Positions 49,936 through 61,242 of a stretch of DNA of 64,000 nt are shown one piece after another. Both the position numbers and the translations under genes were made by a program. The notes beneath the pieces were generated by a model that saw only the letters and a list, made by a program, of their open reading frames with translations, was not told the DNA's origin and searched no databases. The stretch comes from Sphagnum compactum (taxonomy: Eukaryota; Bryophyta; Sphagnopsida; Sphagnales), in assembly GCA_965153455.1 (NCBI GenBank), contig OZ234494.1, positions 13,144,001 to 13,208,000 on the forward strand, written 5' to 3'. Within the stretch, counting starts at the first letter, position 1. Every line of letters begins with the position of its first letter.

Positions 49936-52900
49936 CATTTTGTTATAATATTTCCAAATACAATTTAGTTTAAATAAATTTGGTCTTGTGATTCGGTTTT
50001 TTTTTTTTTGCTAAACATATTTTCTTAAATAAAATCTTCAATAAAAATGACTAACAACTTCAACAATGAAAACAATACTACAAGAGCATTATAACAAGAC
50101 CAAACCAAAATTATGCTCCAACCAAAATTATTTACCAATGACTTTTATTTTTATTTTTTATATTACATCATTGGCTAACATTCCTAAAAGGATTTAGCAC
50201 TAAATGGTGATAAGTTTTTAAAACATGTCTGAATTATTCTTTTTAAACATGTTTTGAAAATGCTACAAAAATTAAAATTAAAGTCCAAATTTGGCTATGT
50301 TACTATACAATATACAATTTAACTTGAAGTAATCCAAATCATTCATTTTATTTTCGAAGGTTGTTTATAACATTCAATTTAATCATTTGCTTCAAACAAA
50401 AAATTATCATATGTTTGTTTGAAAGCAAGAATAATGTTACACACATGCACAAGAAAAATATAAAAGAGACACAAGATCATTTGAATTTTAAATATACAAG
50501 TAATGTATTTTTCTCTTATGGTGTTTAAGGCATAATAAAATATAAAGTGAACCTCGACAATAAGAGAATGTTATAAAAATATATATATTATGATAAAATT
50601 ATTAATTACAATAATCTTTATGTCATAAGACATTGTAAAGTAAGAAAAACCAAATGACAATGTCTTCAACAAAAAACATGAAATGTATGAACTTTTGAAA
50701 TGGATATTATATGTGACCAATAAACTAATAATTCATGTATTCAATCACAAGATGTTTTAGTTAAAAAAATGATACACTTCTTATTTGATTAAATTTTTCT
50801 TGGTTTTGGCACTTATGGTCTTATCTTGTTGTCACGTGGATTCAAACTTGAAATCCAAAATAGAACTATAGGAATAAATGGGTTTTGCAATTTGAAATTA
50901 TATAATATGTTAAATAATAATATTTATATATATTTTTCCATCAACTAATGAATCAAAAAATGTTAAAATCATTATCAACATGTTGCAAATAAATTAACAC
51001 ACATTTGGATTATATGTTATGTTATCGCAAACATGGTTATCAATGTTAATTGTATGTGTTAGGTTAATTTTGATAACAACACAACTTGATCTCAAATCAA
51101 TTTGAGGTTATTCTATAATCAACCTAGGTCAAAGTTTTTTTTATAAGGATTAAATTAGTCACCCCAACGGAAACCAACGTTCAATCACCACATAATATTG
51201 AAAGCCATGATGATTGGGAAACATGGGTTTAGTATGGCAATTCAAATTCAATCATGAAATAAACAAAAATCTAAACTACAAAAATGTAGTGAAAAAATTT
51301 CAATTACCATCTTGACAAGCTAGTTTCTTTGTGCAAAAAAAACAAGCAAGATGGACCTAGGTCTAAGTCCCTCATAATAATTAAAAATAAATCCCCAAAA
51401 AACCAAAATATTGACCATCCACATTTAACAACTCAATTTTGGTCATCATTTCAACAATCAAAATTTCTTTTCAATTTCTTAATTTAAAAATTTTCAAGAT
51501 TGAAATTTGATCACCATGTGGATCAAGGTGTGCATGGGGATTAAAGCCAAATTCACCCCAATTTCAATATTGTGGCAACTAGATTTTAGTCTTAACAAAC
51601 TTTAAAATTTTAGAAAATAAATAAATATTGATAAGCAAGATGGTGACTGAAATTCATTCACCACATATGCATGGTTTGGATTTTTATATTAAAAAAAATT
51701 TAATGAAAAATTATTTTTTCAAGACTAAAGTCTAATTGCCATTGAATCGGAACCAAGGTGGATTTGATCTTAATCCTTATGGACACCCATGTCCCACCCA
51801 CAATTATAATCCATGTGATGATTAGATTTTAGTCTACAATTGTATTTCTAAAAATATGTAAAAATATAACTAAAAAACACAATATGATAAATCATATATT
51901 AAATTAAATATGAATGATTTTAAAAACTAAATATGTCCAACTTTTTTAACTAACTATATGTAATTTTTATAGGTAAATTATAATCTAAAGGGCCAAGTTC
52001 ACATACAAGTTAATTGTAATCAATTTACATGTACAAGTTACAAGACTTATTTTTATATATATGGTTTTGTAAGAAAACAAATGCAGCAACCTCATTGTTG
52101 ATGAAAATGTTAAATCTTTTCTCAAATAACTAATCATTTTGAAAATTATTTTCCTTTCATATATACTCTACTAAACAAAGTGAAAAATCATGAAAATCTT
52201 TAGATCATGGTCACTATCATTCTTCTTGCATGATAAACCATTTGTTTATTTTAACATGATTTTTTCTAATTGCCTTCATATTGATGACATTATTCTACTT
52301 CATATTGGATGAAAAAAAAGGGGAACAATCAAAAGGATCTTTCATAAAATAGTTAAAATCTTCTTCATTATCCCATTATGATCTTAATCCTCAATATCCT
52401 TGCAATGTGGCAAAAAATTATATGTTTTCCATTTGGTTATCATTTAATACTTCTTCAAACATTTGGATATACCTCTCTAGTTCCTTCCTTACAGAATAAA
52501 AGAAATTAATAATATCACTTTTACAATCCACCTTTTTTGTTTTGAAATCATTCAAAGCCACATGTGGAAAGGGATATGGATGAAACTACATGAAAGATGT
52601 GAATACAAGATTGACCTAGCATTAAAACTTAGCTTGATTAAAATTCTCATCTAAAATTTGGTTAAAATTTTACCTATGGACCAAAAACCAATTAGGATGG
52701 ACATTGGATTGGATGTGGCCTAGAAAAATTAAATAAATGACATGAAAATATATATCAAATAAAAAAATTGAGGTGAAATTAATTCAAATTTTAATTGAAA
52801 TCGATTAAAAACATCATATCAATTATAAATTTATTATAATACAAACATTATATTAAAAAAACTCTATACCAAAATCACACCAAGATGGCCACAACTTAGA

Positions 52901-55646
52901 AAAATCATATTTTCAATGGCACCCTTTCAAGGCCTTTATGACTTTGACTATATGATTTCAATATAGACAAAATTGAGTTGAAATTAATGATCACACCCCA
53001 CCCCTCCGCTCCCTCCCCCCCCCCCAAGGTGTTGGTTCAAATATATTACTAAAACTATGGATTTCATCCATGGAATAACTATCATTAATGTTCATTAAAG
53101 TTGGATTAAAATTGAAATTCAATCAATTATAAATGAAGCCACTAATGTGTATTCACGAACATTGAAAAATCATCTCATCCTTCATATGGTTTATATAGTT
53201 CAATTTGACATATCTCAAAATATATGTCATTTCAATCATCTATGTGCAAATATAATTGATTTTTTAATCAATATTGAATAATTTAATTTTCAATAGTTAT
53301 GAAAATTGCCTTCAAAGTGAATGCAATTTGCTTTATAAATACCTAGGGTAAAATTACAAATATACTTGTGAAAGTTCAACTTCAGTTTACATGGTAGAAT
53401 TGATTTTCTATTTACATTATTACATATGAAGACGAGGAAAACATTGGGCAAGGGAGTTGAAGTTATACAAATATAATTTAATTAAATGAAAAAGAGAAAT
53501 TTTTTGTCATGTCAAATCAAACAAAATGATGATATGACAAAGTGTGATTAACACCCTTCAATGGCACATCTATTTTTACTTGATTAGCTAAATATATTGA
53601 GTTGAAGATTTTGTTTGGAAATTTATTCATATGGTCATTTGATTAACAACCTTGGTAGTAAAATATATGTAGTTTTTGGATTTCAATGACATTTAACAAT
53701 CCTAACGTGCTAAAATTTTATAATATTCAAATACATAAATCTAACCATTAAATTATATGTATGTCCTTTGTTACTTACATATCTTTTGGGGATGGATTGT
53801 TTTTGTTTCAAAAGAATTACCATTGGGCTTAAGGATTCACATTTTTTAATATTCTTTTATGAAGGTCACGTAACAAAACTTAGGACATATTGTCATGCAA
53901 CTTGTGAGAAAATTCAATTCCTTCAAATTTGTGTAGTCTCTTGAATATAGATGCATAGACTTAAATGATCTTTTGCATACTTCCATGAACTACCAAATTA
54001 CAAAATACTGAAAGCATTGACAAACATAATTAATTCATCTTGATTCATTATCATTTTTGTAAAATAACAAGTTTTGTTGATAACATTCCAAATGATGTAA
54101 ACATTGTTTACTTGAGCGGCATCTACCACCTCTTTTTTATTCATGTTGTTTGTAGTACCAAATCCCCTTTCCAATGTTTTTTTGTTATATATAATTGTTT
54201 GAGATCATTAATAGTCAATTTGTGTTTGTCGTGAACCTTGTGTTTTCATCATGAATTCAACTTGCAAAACAAAACAAAACAACAAATTGGGTGCTCTTTG
54301 AAAAAATATCTTATTGAAAAAACATGAATCCATGGTCATTCAATCTTTTAAGGAGGTTGATATTTTTGGCAAATTTGGATATACACAAGCTAGTGCATAA
54401 ATAAGTCTTTTGTAACTAATTACGTTGATGTGACAATCAAACCGATGATTTTCATGAGTGTTGAGAAAAATTCATATTTGTACTTAAATAAACCAAGAAA
54501 AGGGCAAAAGAATCAAAAAGAAAAAAATAATAACTTGGAACCCAAGAAATAGGATTAATGAAAAACATTTGTAATCTTTCACTTGTCATGTGCTACCATG
54601 TTGACATTTACAATTATCATTATCTACACACACATCACAAATGACATAGACCACTTTATTGATACATCATTTCCAAATCAAAATATGATTCACCTACAAA
54701 CAAGTGAGAATCTAAGCTCAAAACAAAAAATGAAAAATTAACAACACAAAACCATGTGCAAAAACACTTGTATGAAAACACAAAAAAATTATAAAACATA
54801 AACATAAAAAATCATGTGTTTTAGAATCTCAAATCATCAAAAATGATTTAAAAACTCACAAATTAGGATCATGTTCCAAACATTAAATAACTTAAACTTC
54901 ATTCAAACATGAAGTGATTCCAAACTAAAACACAATTAATTAGGTTAACCCAACTTAACATTAACACAATTAAAACGTAACTAAGTAATTAAATTAACAT
55001 TCCGAACACACTAGTTTAAAGACCATCAATAATATAGCTTGTACATTGAACCTATCTATCACAACTTCCTCAATGAGTTCATCAACTCCCTTCAGTGGGT
55101 CTACGCTAACTAGTGTAATCACTACCTTGGGTATTGACTTTCTATTGCAAGTGCAAAAGCAAGAAAGGTTCAGCCATGATACTAGTTAGCACCTAACACC
55201 ACAAAAGGGAAAACATAAAGGAAAACACAAATGGAAAGAAAACAAAAATCAAAAGAGAGGATAGACCATAGGGAAAAAAATAGAATATAACAAACAAAAA
55301 GGGAGAAGACAAATGAGAACCAAAACTTTGCATGAACACAATTAGACTACACAAAAGACAAATGTTGAACCATCGTCAATCTTTTCACACAAAAAGAACT
55401 TCATGCCACTTCATCTTCGCAAACGCATGTTCCAAAAGAGAATGCACATTTTTAATCTATAATTGCAAATTGGGGAATTCAATGACCTCCATGGCGATGT
55501 TAAATATTGAAACGTTATCCAATTCATGAGCAATTGCTTCATCCTAAAACACTTGGACAATATAACAAGTATAGTCTGCATATTGATGATATATAATCCT
55601 AGAAGTCACAAACAACAATTCCAAGACCACTTCCAAGACAAGAAAG
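49936..55646. other. AT-rich gene desert
   Basis: 5.7 kb with dense stops in all frames. No gene, transposon domain or long repeat was recognised. A C-rich run lies at about 52997-53025. Probably old decayed transposon sequence. Confidence 0.6.
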
Positions 55647-56432
55647 CTAAACTGTCCAGAGGTTCTCTTCAAAGATCGAGCTTGAGATTGCAAAGAAAAA
55701 CCCACAACATCAACACTTTGAGGGTCATGTCAAAATTCTGTCAGTTCCATCAAAACCAGAATGTTGCAAATCTAAACTGTCCAGAGGTTCTCTCCAAAGA
55801 TCCAGCTTGAGATTGCAAAGAAAAACCCACAACATCAACACATTGAGGGTCATGTCAAAATTCTGTCAGTTCCATCAAAACCAGAATGTTGCAAATCTAA
55901 ACTGTCCAGAGGTTCTCTTGAAAGATCCAGCTTGAGATTGCAAAGAAAAACCCACAACATCAACACTTTGAGGGTCATAGAGAAATTCTGTCAGTTCCAT
56001 CAAAACCAGAATGCAGATCTAAACTGTCCAGAGTTTCTCTCCATAGATCGAGCTTGAGATTGCAAAGAAAAACTGACAACATCACTTTGAGGGTCATTTC
56101 CAAATTCTGTCAGTTTCAACGAAACCAGAATGTTGCATATCTAAACTGTCCAGAGTTTCTCTCCAAAGATCGAGCTTGAGATTGCAAAGAAAAACCCACA
56201 ACATCAACACTTTGAGGTTCATGTAGAAATTCTGTCAGTTACAACGAAACCAGAATGTTGCATATCTAAACTGTTCAGAGTTTCTCTCCAAAGATCGAGC
56301 TTGAGATTGCAAAGAAAAACCCACAACATCAACACTTTGGAGGGTCATGTGAAAATTCTGTCAGTTTTAACAAAACCAGAATGTTGCATATCTAAACTGC
56401 GGACCAGAGTTTCTATCCAAAGATCGAGCTTG
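55647..56432. repeat. Tandem array, seven copies of a 122-126 bp unit
   Basis: Each unit starts CTAAACTGTCCAGAG(G/T)TTCT. Starts are 55647, 55772, 55897, 56019, 56141, 56266 and 56392; the last copy is cut off at about 56432. Shared blocks include GAGCTTGAGATTGCAAAG, CCCACAACATCAACACTTTG and AATTCTGTCAGTT. Units 1-3 carry GAGGTTCTCT and CCATCAAAACC. Units 4-6 carry GAGTTTCTCT; units 5 and 6 end in CAACGAAACC, while the 3' end of unit 4 matches both types in part. The array therefore has two subtypes. Confidence 0.95.
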
Positions 56433-56735
56433 TACAATAGGTGGTAGCCCACTACTCCCTTTGAGACAAGCTTTTTGTCCACGCGGCTTGTTCTCGTGAA
56501 GCCAGCCGCCCACGGGAGGAGCATACCCCAAGACGGATTCTCATCGATAACTTCCCGATGACGTTCCGCCACGTTCATCGTTACATGTGTTGGATTCCCA
56601 CTTAGTTATCAGATGGGTTACGTTTTGAGGATGAGGTTCATCTGCGGGGATCGTCTCTCTCGTGAAGATTGAAGAAGGGGAATTGTCGCGGCGTTCGCCG
56701 ATGGCGCGAGAGCAGAGGAGGGGGCAGGAAGAGGA
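56433..56735 (+). promoter_or_regulatory. Presumed TAF10 promoter and leader
   Basis: About 300 bp between the repeat array and the TAF10 start codon, with balanced base composition and several CpGs. No TATA box is evident. A minus-strand open frame at 56345-56578 overlaps it and has no recognisable domain. Confidence 0.45.
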
Positions 56736-59664
56736 ATGGCGGAGCAGCAGCAGCAGCAGCAGGTACCTGTAACAGGGGAGCAGCTACAACAGGTGCACAA
56801 TGACGGTGCCCTGATCGACTTTCTCTCCTCCCTTCTCGACTACACTCCTACGGTAAGCGACTTTTGTTTCCTTCTTCTTTGCTTCTTCTTCTTCTTCTTC
56901 TTGGGGTTTTTGGATTGGAGCGTTTAGTGTTCTTCTTGGTTCGAGCTTGGCAACCAACTTTTCTCCTTGCTCGCCTTCCTCTCTTCGTTTTCTGGACCAT
57001 GTAGCCATGGTAAACCGAGTTGTTCGTGACTTGTATTTCCGTCTTTGCTCATTTTTCGTTTGGATTTGTCAGGGTTTTTCCGGGGTTTTGTAATCGTCTC
57101 ATGTCGACTGCAAGCAATGTTGCTTTTTACTGGCAAGACGCAGTTTAGCTGTGTGTTTGAAATCCTTGAAGTCAAATACTGAGATAGATTAGGTGAGAAG
57201 ATTCCACTTCGACTGTTTTTTTCTCTGCGAGGAGGATGCTACAAATCTGCTTGAAGACATGCTGTTAGCCTGTGCATTGCAATTTCTGGTGAGGATGAAA
57301 TTCTCTGGTTTTTTCTTGAGCCGGTTGTCATGAAATCATAAAAGATCTGTTGCTAGTGTAATTCTGGTGGACATTGTTAGCAAAGGTAAAGGAGGCTTGA
57401 GTCTCTTCTCAAGTAAAGGATCTTGAGTCTCTCCTTGCTTGAACATCTCATACAGAGAAAGAGCTGAGGGACTAGTACCGTGGTGATGGTTTCAGGATGC
57501 TGGCTGTTGTTTCTGAGCCATTGTGGATATGCATCATTCGCAGATTCCAGATGAGCTTGCCGAGCATTACTTGAGCAGAAGTGGATTCCAGTGTCCTGAC
57601 ATCCGTGTGTAAACATCCTTACCCTATCCTTACCCTAGCTATACTGTCTTTAGTTCAGGGAGATGGATGCTTCAGCCTAGTGTCTTTCACTCTCTTTCTC
57701 TGTTATTGCCTTAGTTCCTTCCCAAGTTCATTGGAATTCATTTTTTCCATTGAAAGTGAAATATTGCACCAATTGCTTATATCCATAATTGTCAATGTGC
57801 AGAACAAGGCTTGTGTCCATAGCTGCCCAGAAGTTCATCGGGGAAATTGCTAGTGATGCTTTGCAGTAAGTTTCTGGATCCTTCACAATGGTTGTGATTT
57901 GTTCAGAGATATATGACAGTGTGAGAAGTAGATCTGATCAACCTGATGTTGAAGAGCCTTTGTGAGTGACACTCATAGGGCTATGACCACATTCATTCTT
58001 GTTGTATTAGTTTTGGTTTTGCTGGAACTGACAGAAACACTTGCCTTCAAACTGTTATTTGGGGGTTTTCTGTTCAATCAAATAGATATGTGTGCATACC
58101 TTGTCTTCCTTTTCTTTGTGTGGCCTGGAAGTTCCATAAAAATCCACATCAAACCTAGGTTTATGCCAGGTTTAATTCTCCCACAGTAATTTCAAAGTGA
58201 CTGAGCTCCTCCAGACAGTTTGCCCTCATTTGCCATAGTTTCACAAATCTGAGTGTAGTTTCTCTGCTTGCTCTTTCCTAGTTGCTTCTTTCTTTCTTGT
58301 GGCCTTTATAGTCTCATTATTTATTGAGCTAGCCCTCATCATGGCTGCATGTTCCTGTTACCTGAAGAATGTAGAAACTCATATGTTGGTCAATGTCACA
58401 CATTGACCTATATCAACTGCTGGGAGTTGAGAGTTGATGAAGTTAGGGCATCTTTCCATTGAGAGGCTGCATCTTCAGCTTTGGAATTCCATGCCAATGG
58501 AAAGCAACTGGACCTTCCAAAGTTGAAGGTGTGGCTACTCAATGGAAATATGCCATCAGTGGGAATGTTGCAGTAACTAGTCACTACCACAGATGTTGCT
58601 ATTTATGGTCACTGGACCTGCAAGAGGCTGTTGCTATGGTTCATACCACTTTTTATTTGTGGTTTGCTTTATTAATTTCTCGTCAGGGGTTTTTCTTTTT
58701 CCTCCAGTTTGCTGTGATAGTCTCTTAAAATTTGGTTAGAAATTTCTCTAACCTTACTATGAGGTCATCTCACAGTTTCTATTCAGACAGACTTTGATTA
58801 TAAGTATTCAGAAGTTCTTAATTTATACAAATGTATTTAAGTGGGTGGTGGGTGGAAAAGGTATTGCAAAATTAGGCAAGCTGCAGCTGTGAAGGACAAG
58901 AAAGGCCATCAGCAAGGAAAGGTGGGATCAATGTGCTTATTCAAACCCTTTCACAATTCAACAACTCTGCCTTCTGCAAAGAATAGTTTTGACATTTAAC
59001 TTAATGCAGAAATAAAAGAATATCCTTTGAATATGGGATGGTGTGCATCAAAGATTGGTTTGTTGTTGTATTATCCCTGAGTCTACTACAGAGTTTTTAT
59101 GGCCTGGAAGCTGAACTGAGTCAATTTGGTATGTTGGTTGCTAATGACACAGTAACTTGGTAGGTTGAAGATTGGAGCATTTGTGTTGGGTAATTTGCTG
59201 GAAATGTATATGACTGTGAATGGGATGGAGAATGCAGGACAAACATCTTGTTTTAACACCAGAAGATCTGGCAGCTGCTTTACGAGAGGTTGGATAACTT
59301 GAGCCCCTTTCACCTTCTTGATGGTGCAAAACATTAATGTAGTACTGGGGGAATTGTCATTTTCTACACAAAACTTCTGTGAAACTGTGGACACTTTTGT
59401 CCCAGAGAGATACAGCACATGGGGGATGTTATATCTCAGGTCTTCTCTGTTGCCCTGTTCCAAGAAGTTTCTTTAGTAACTCTGTGTCACCTGTCTGCAC
59501 ATCAGCCCTGTCCCGTGGTTACCTTTTTTCTAGATTTGTCACAGCAATATTGACTGGTTTTGGGGTTTTGGCTGCTGCAGTATGGGGTCAACATACACCA
59601 ACAAGAGTATTTTGCAGACTCACCCATCGCTGGAACCACTCCATCTCAAAAGACTGGTGACTGA
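56736..59664 (+). CDS. TAF10: Transcription initiation factor TFIID/SAGA subunit 10
   Basis: Exons: 56736-56852, 57544-57608, 57803-57865, 58861-58921, 59238-59288, 59581-59664; 146 aa. Introns are GT-AG and phases agree. The protein follows TAF10 from end to end: DGALIDFLSSLLDYTPT-IPD (about 24-42), HYLSRSGFQCPDIR, VTRLVSIAAQKFIGEIASDA, YCKIRQAAAVKDKK, LVLTPEDLAAALREYGVN and the ending QEYFADSPIAG. The fold is a histone-fold TAF shared by TFIID and SAGA. The N-terminal tail is short with a six-Gln run. The exon 2/3 join gives CPDIR-VTRLV, where LTRLV is the usual form, so exact use of donor CCGTGT|GTAAAC should be confirmed. A polypyrimidine (CTT)n stretch lies in intron 1. Confidence 0.95.
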
Positions 59665-61242
59665 GTCTATCTGCCTTCCATGCAGTGTCAGGGTGTGCTG
59701 GTTGAGAAACAGAGTATGCTGCTGGCTCTTTTGTACAAAAGGATCTGACATGATTTTCACAACCAGTTTTACAAAATTAGTTCATGCTCTTATCCTTAAA
59801 TCAGTTTTGCAGTTGTGATTGTGAAGTGTTCCATGGTATTCACCAGTAAGAGTCCTGTGTTATGGAAGATTAGAAAGTTTTGGAATTGGGAGTTGATTAC
59901 AAGGTGAGTAATTGCCACGATCATTTCCATGGCTCATGCATGTGACCACTGAGTTCTCATGTCCGCCTTACAACTAGGAGCTCTTTTGTCTTTTTGTCTG
60001 TGTCTTGTGGAAGATCACATCTTCAAACAAGAAGATTATCCTCCTCATCCTCTTTGCGCATGTTCATACTCAGTGTCTTCAGTTCAAGAGTCATCTTCAT
60101 CCTCATTTGCTGCTTTGCAATCATCAACTTTGTCAACATGGCTTTGTTGGATGAATTGCAAGTAGAGAAACTTGCTTACATCTTTTATTGGATTTTCAGA
60201 CCTTGGCTGTCAATGTGATGCATCAGTTCTAATCTTTTATTTCTACAAAATTCAGTTTTTTGTTTGTAGAGAGCTAAGTTTCATCTAACGTATTCCTGGT
60301 CAGTGCTTTCACGGCATTCCAACATGATGACCTACAGATTAACAGTTCCATTGTTGAACTTTGTGCCAAGGAGTTGTGCATATTCCTGCTATTGCTCTTT
60401 ATGTTTGTGAGAGTGAGAAAGGTGGTCAGTAATTCTCACCATATTCCTGGACTGACAGATTACATTGTTTTTTATCTCTTTCCCTGGAAGTCTCTCTGGA
60501 CGCCCAAATAGCAATTTCAACTCTATGTTTGAAGTCAGCTTGCTGAATTCAAGCATGTTGAAACTTATGATGTGTCATATTTAAAACTTTTTTTCATGAA
60601 ATGATTTTCAACGTTGTTTTGATCTGGCCCAGATGGTAGACATCATCGCGCTGTAGGTAAGCTTTAGCTTTAACTCATACATTGCATCTGGGGATGCTTA
60701 ACCCCAGAAATACTAATAATTCTAATAGTATATCATTTGCTACTGCATTTGTTCATGGCATCTTGGGTTCCTATGAAATAAATGCCTGCTTTTACTTTCA
60801 TGTATGTGTACTGTACTAAGGGTATTTGTGAAATCTCTCAAGCTTTGTAATCACTACCACAAAGTCCACAACAATTAGGCAAACTATTTTCTCCAACTTG
60901 CCACTTGCATATTGTGTGATACATGCACACCAGTGTTACAAACGTTGCATCCTGAGGTTCTGTTGCAGTTCCAGAAGCAACAGGAAGACTCAGTTGTAAT
61001 GTCAGCTAGCACCCAAAAACTATGTACAAAGTGCCCAAGCAAATATGTTATTTTTCAAGCACTGAGCAAGACAACACATCTACAGAGCGAAACCTGCCTA
61101 TGGTAATGATGTCATAACCATGAGAATGAAGGCTAGACAACTGTTAAGTATTGCAATTTCTGGCTCCAAAATTCCAATGCTGAGTGGCCACCATGCGACA
61201 GTCTATTCTTTACCAGAACTTTCAGCTTCAAGCTGACAGGCA
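59665..61242. other. 3' flank of TAF10 and convergent intergenic DNA
   Basis: Includes the TAF10 3' UTR and, near the right end, the 3' flank of the next minus-strand gene. No additional gene is supported. Open frames near 59959-60218 have no conserved motif. Confidence 0.5.

Noticed and set aside
55647-56432. CRISPR-like array
   Set aside because: The whole 125-bp unit is repeated with no unique spacers, and the genome is a plant's.
56345-56578. Minus-strand open frame overlapping the TAF10 upstream region and the end of the repeat array
   Set aside because: No recognisable domain, partly made of the tandem repeat unit, and no splice partners.
59959-60218. Overlapping open frames after TAF10
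   Set aside because: No conserved motif. The position fits 3' UTR or intergenic DNA.
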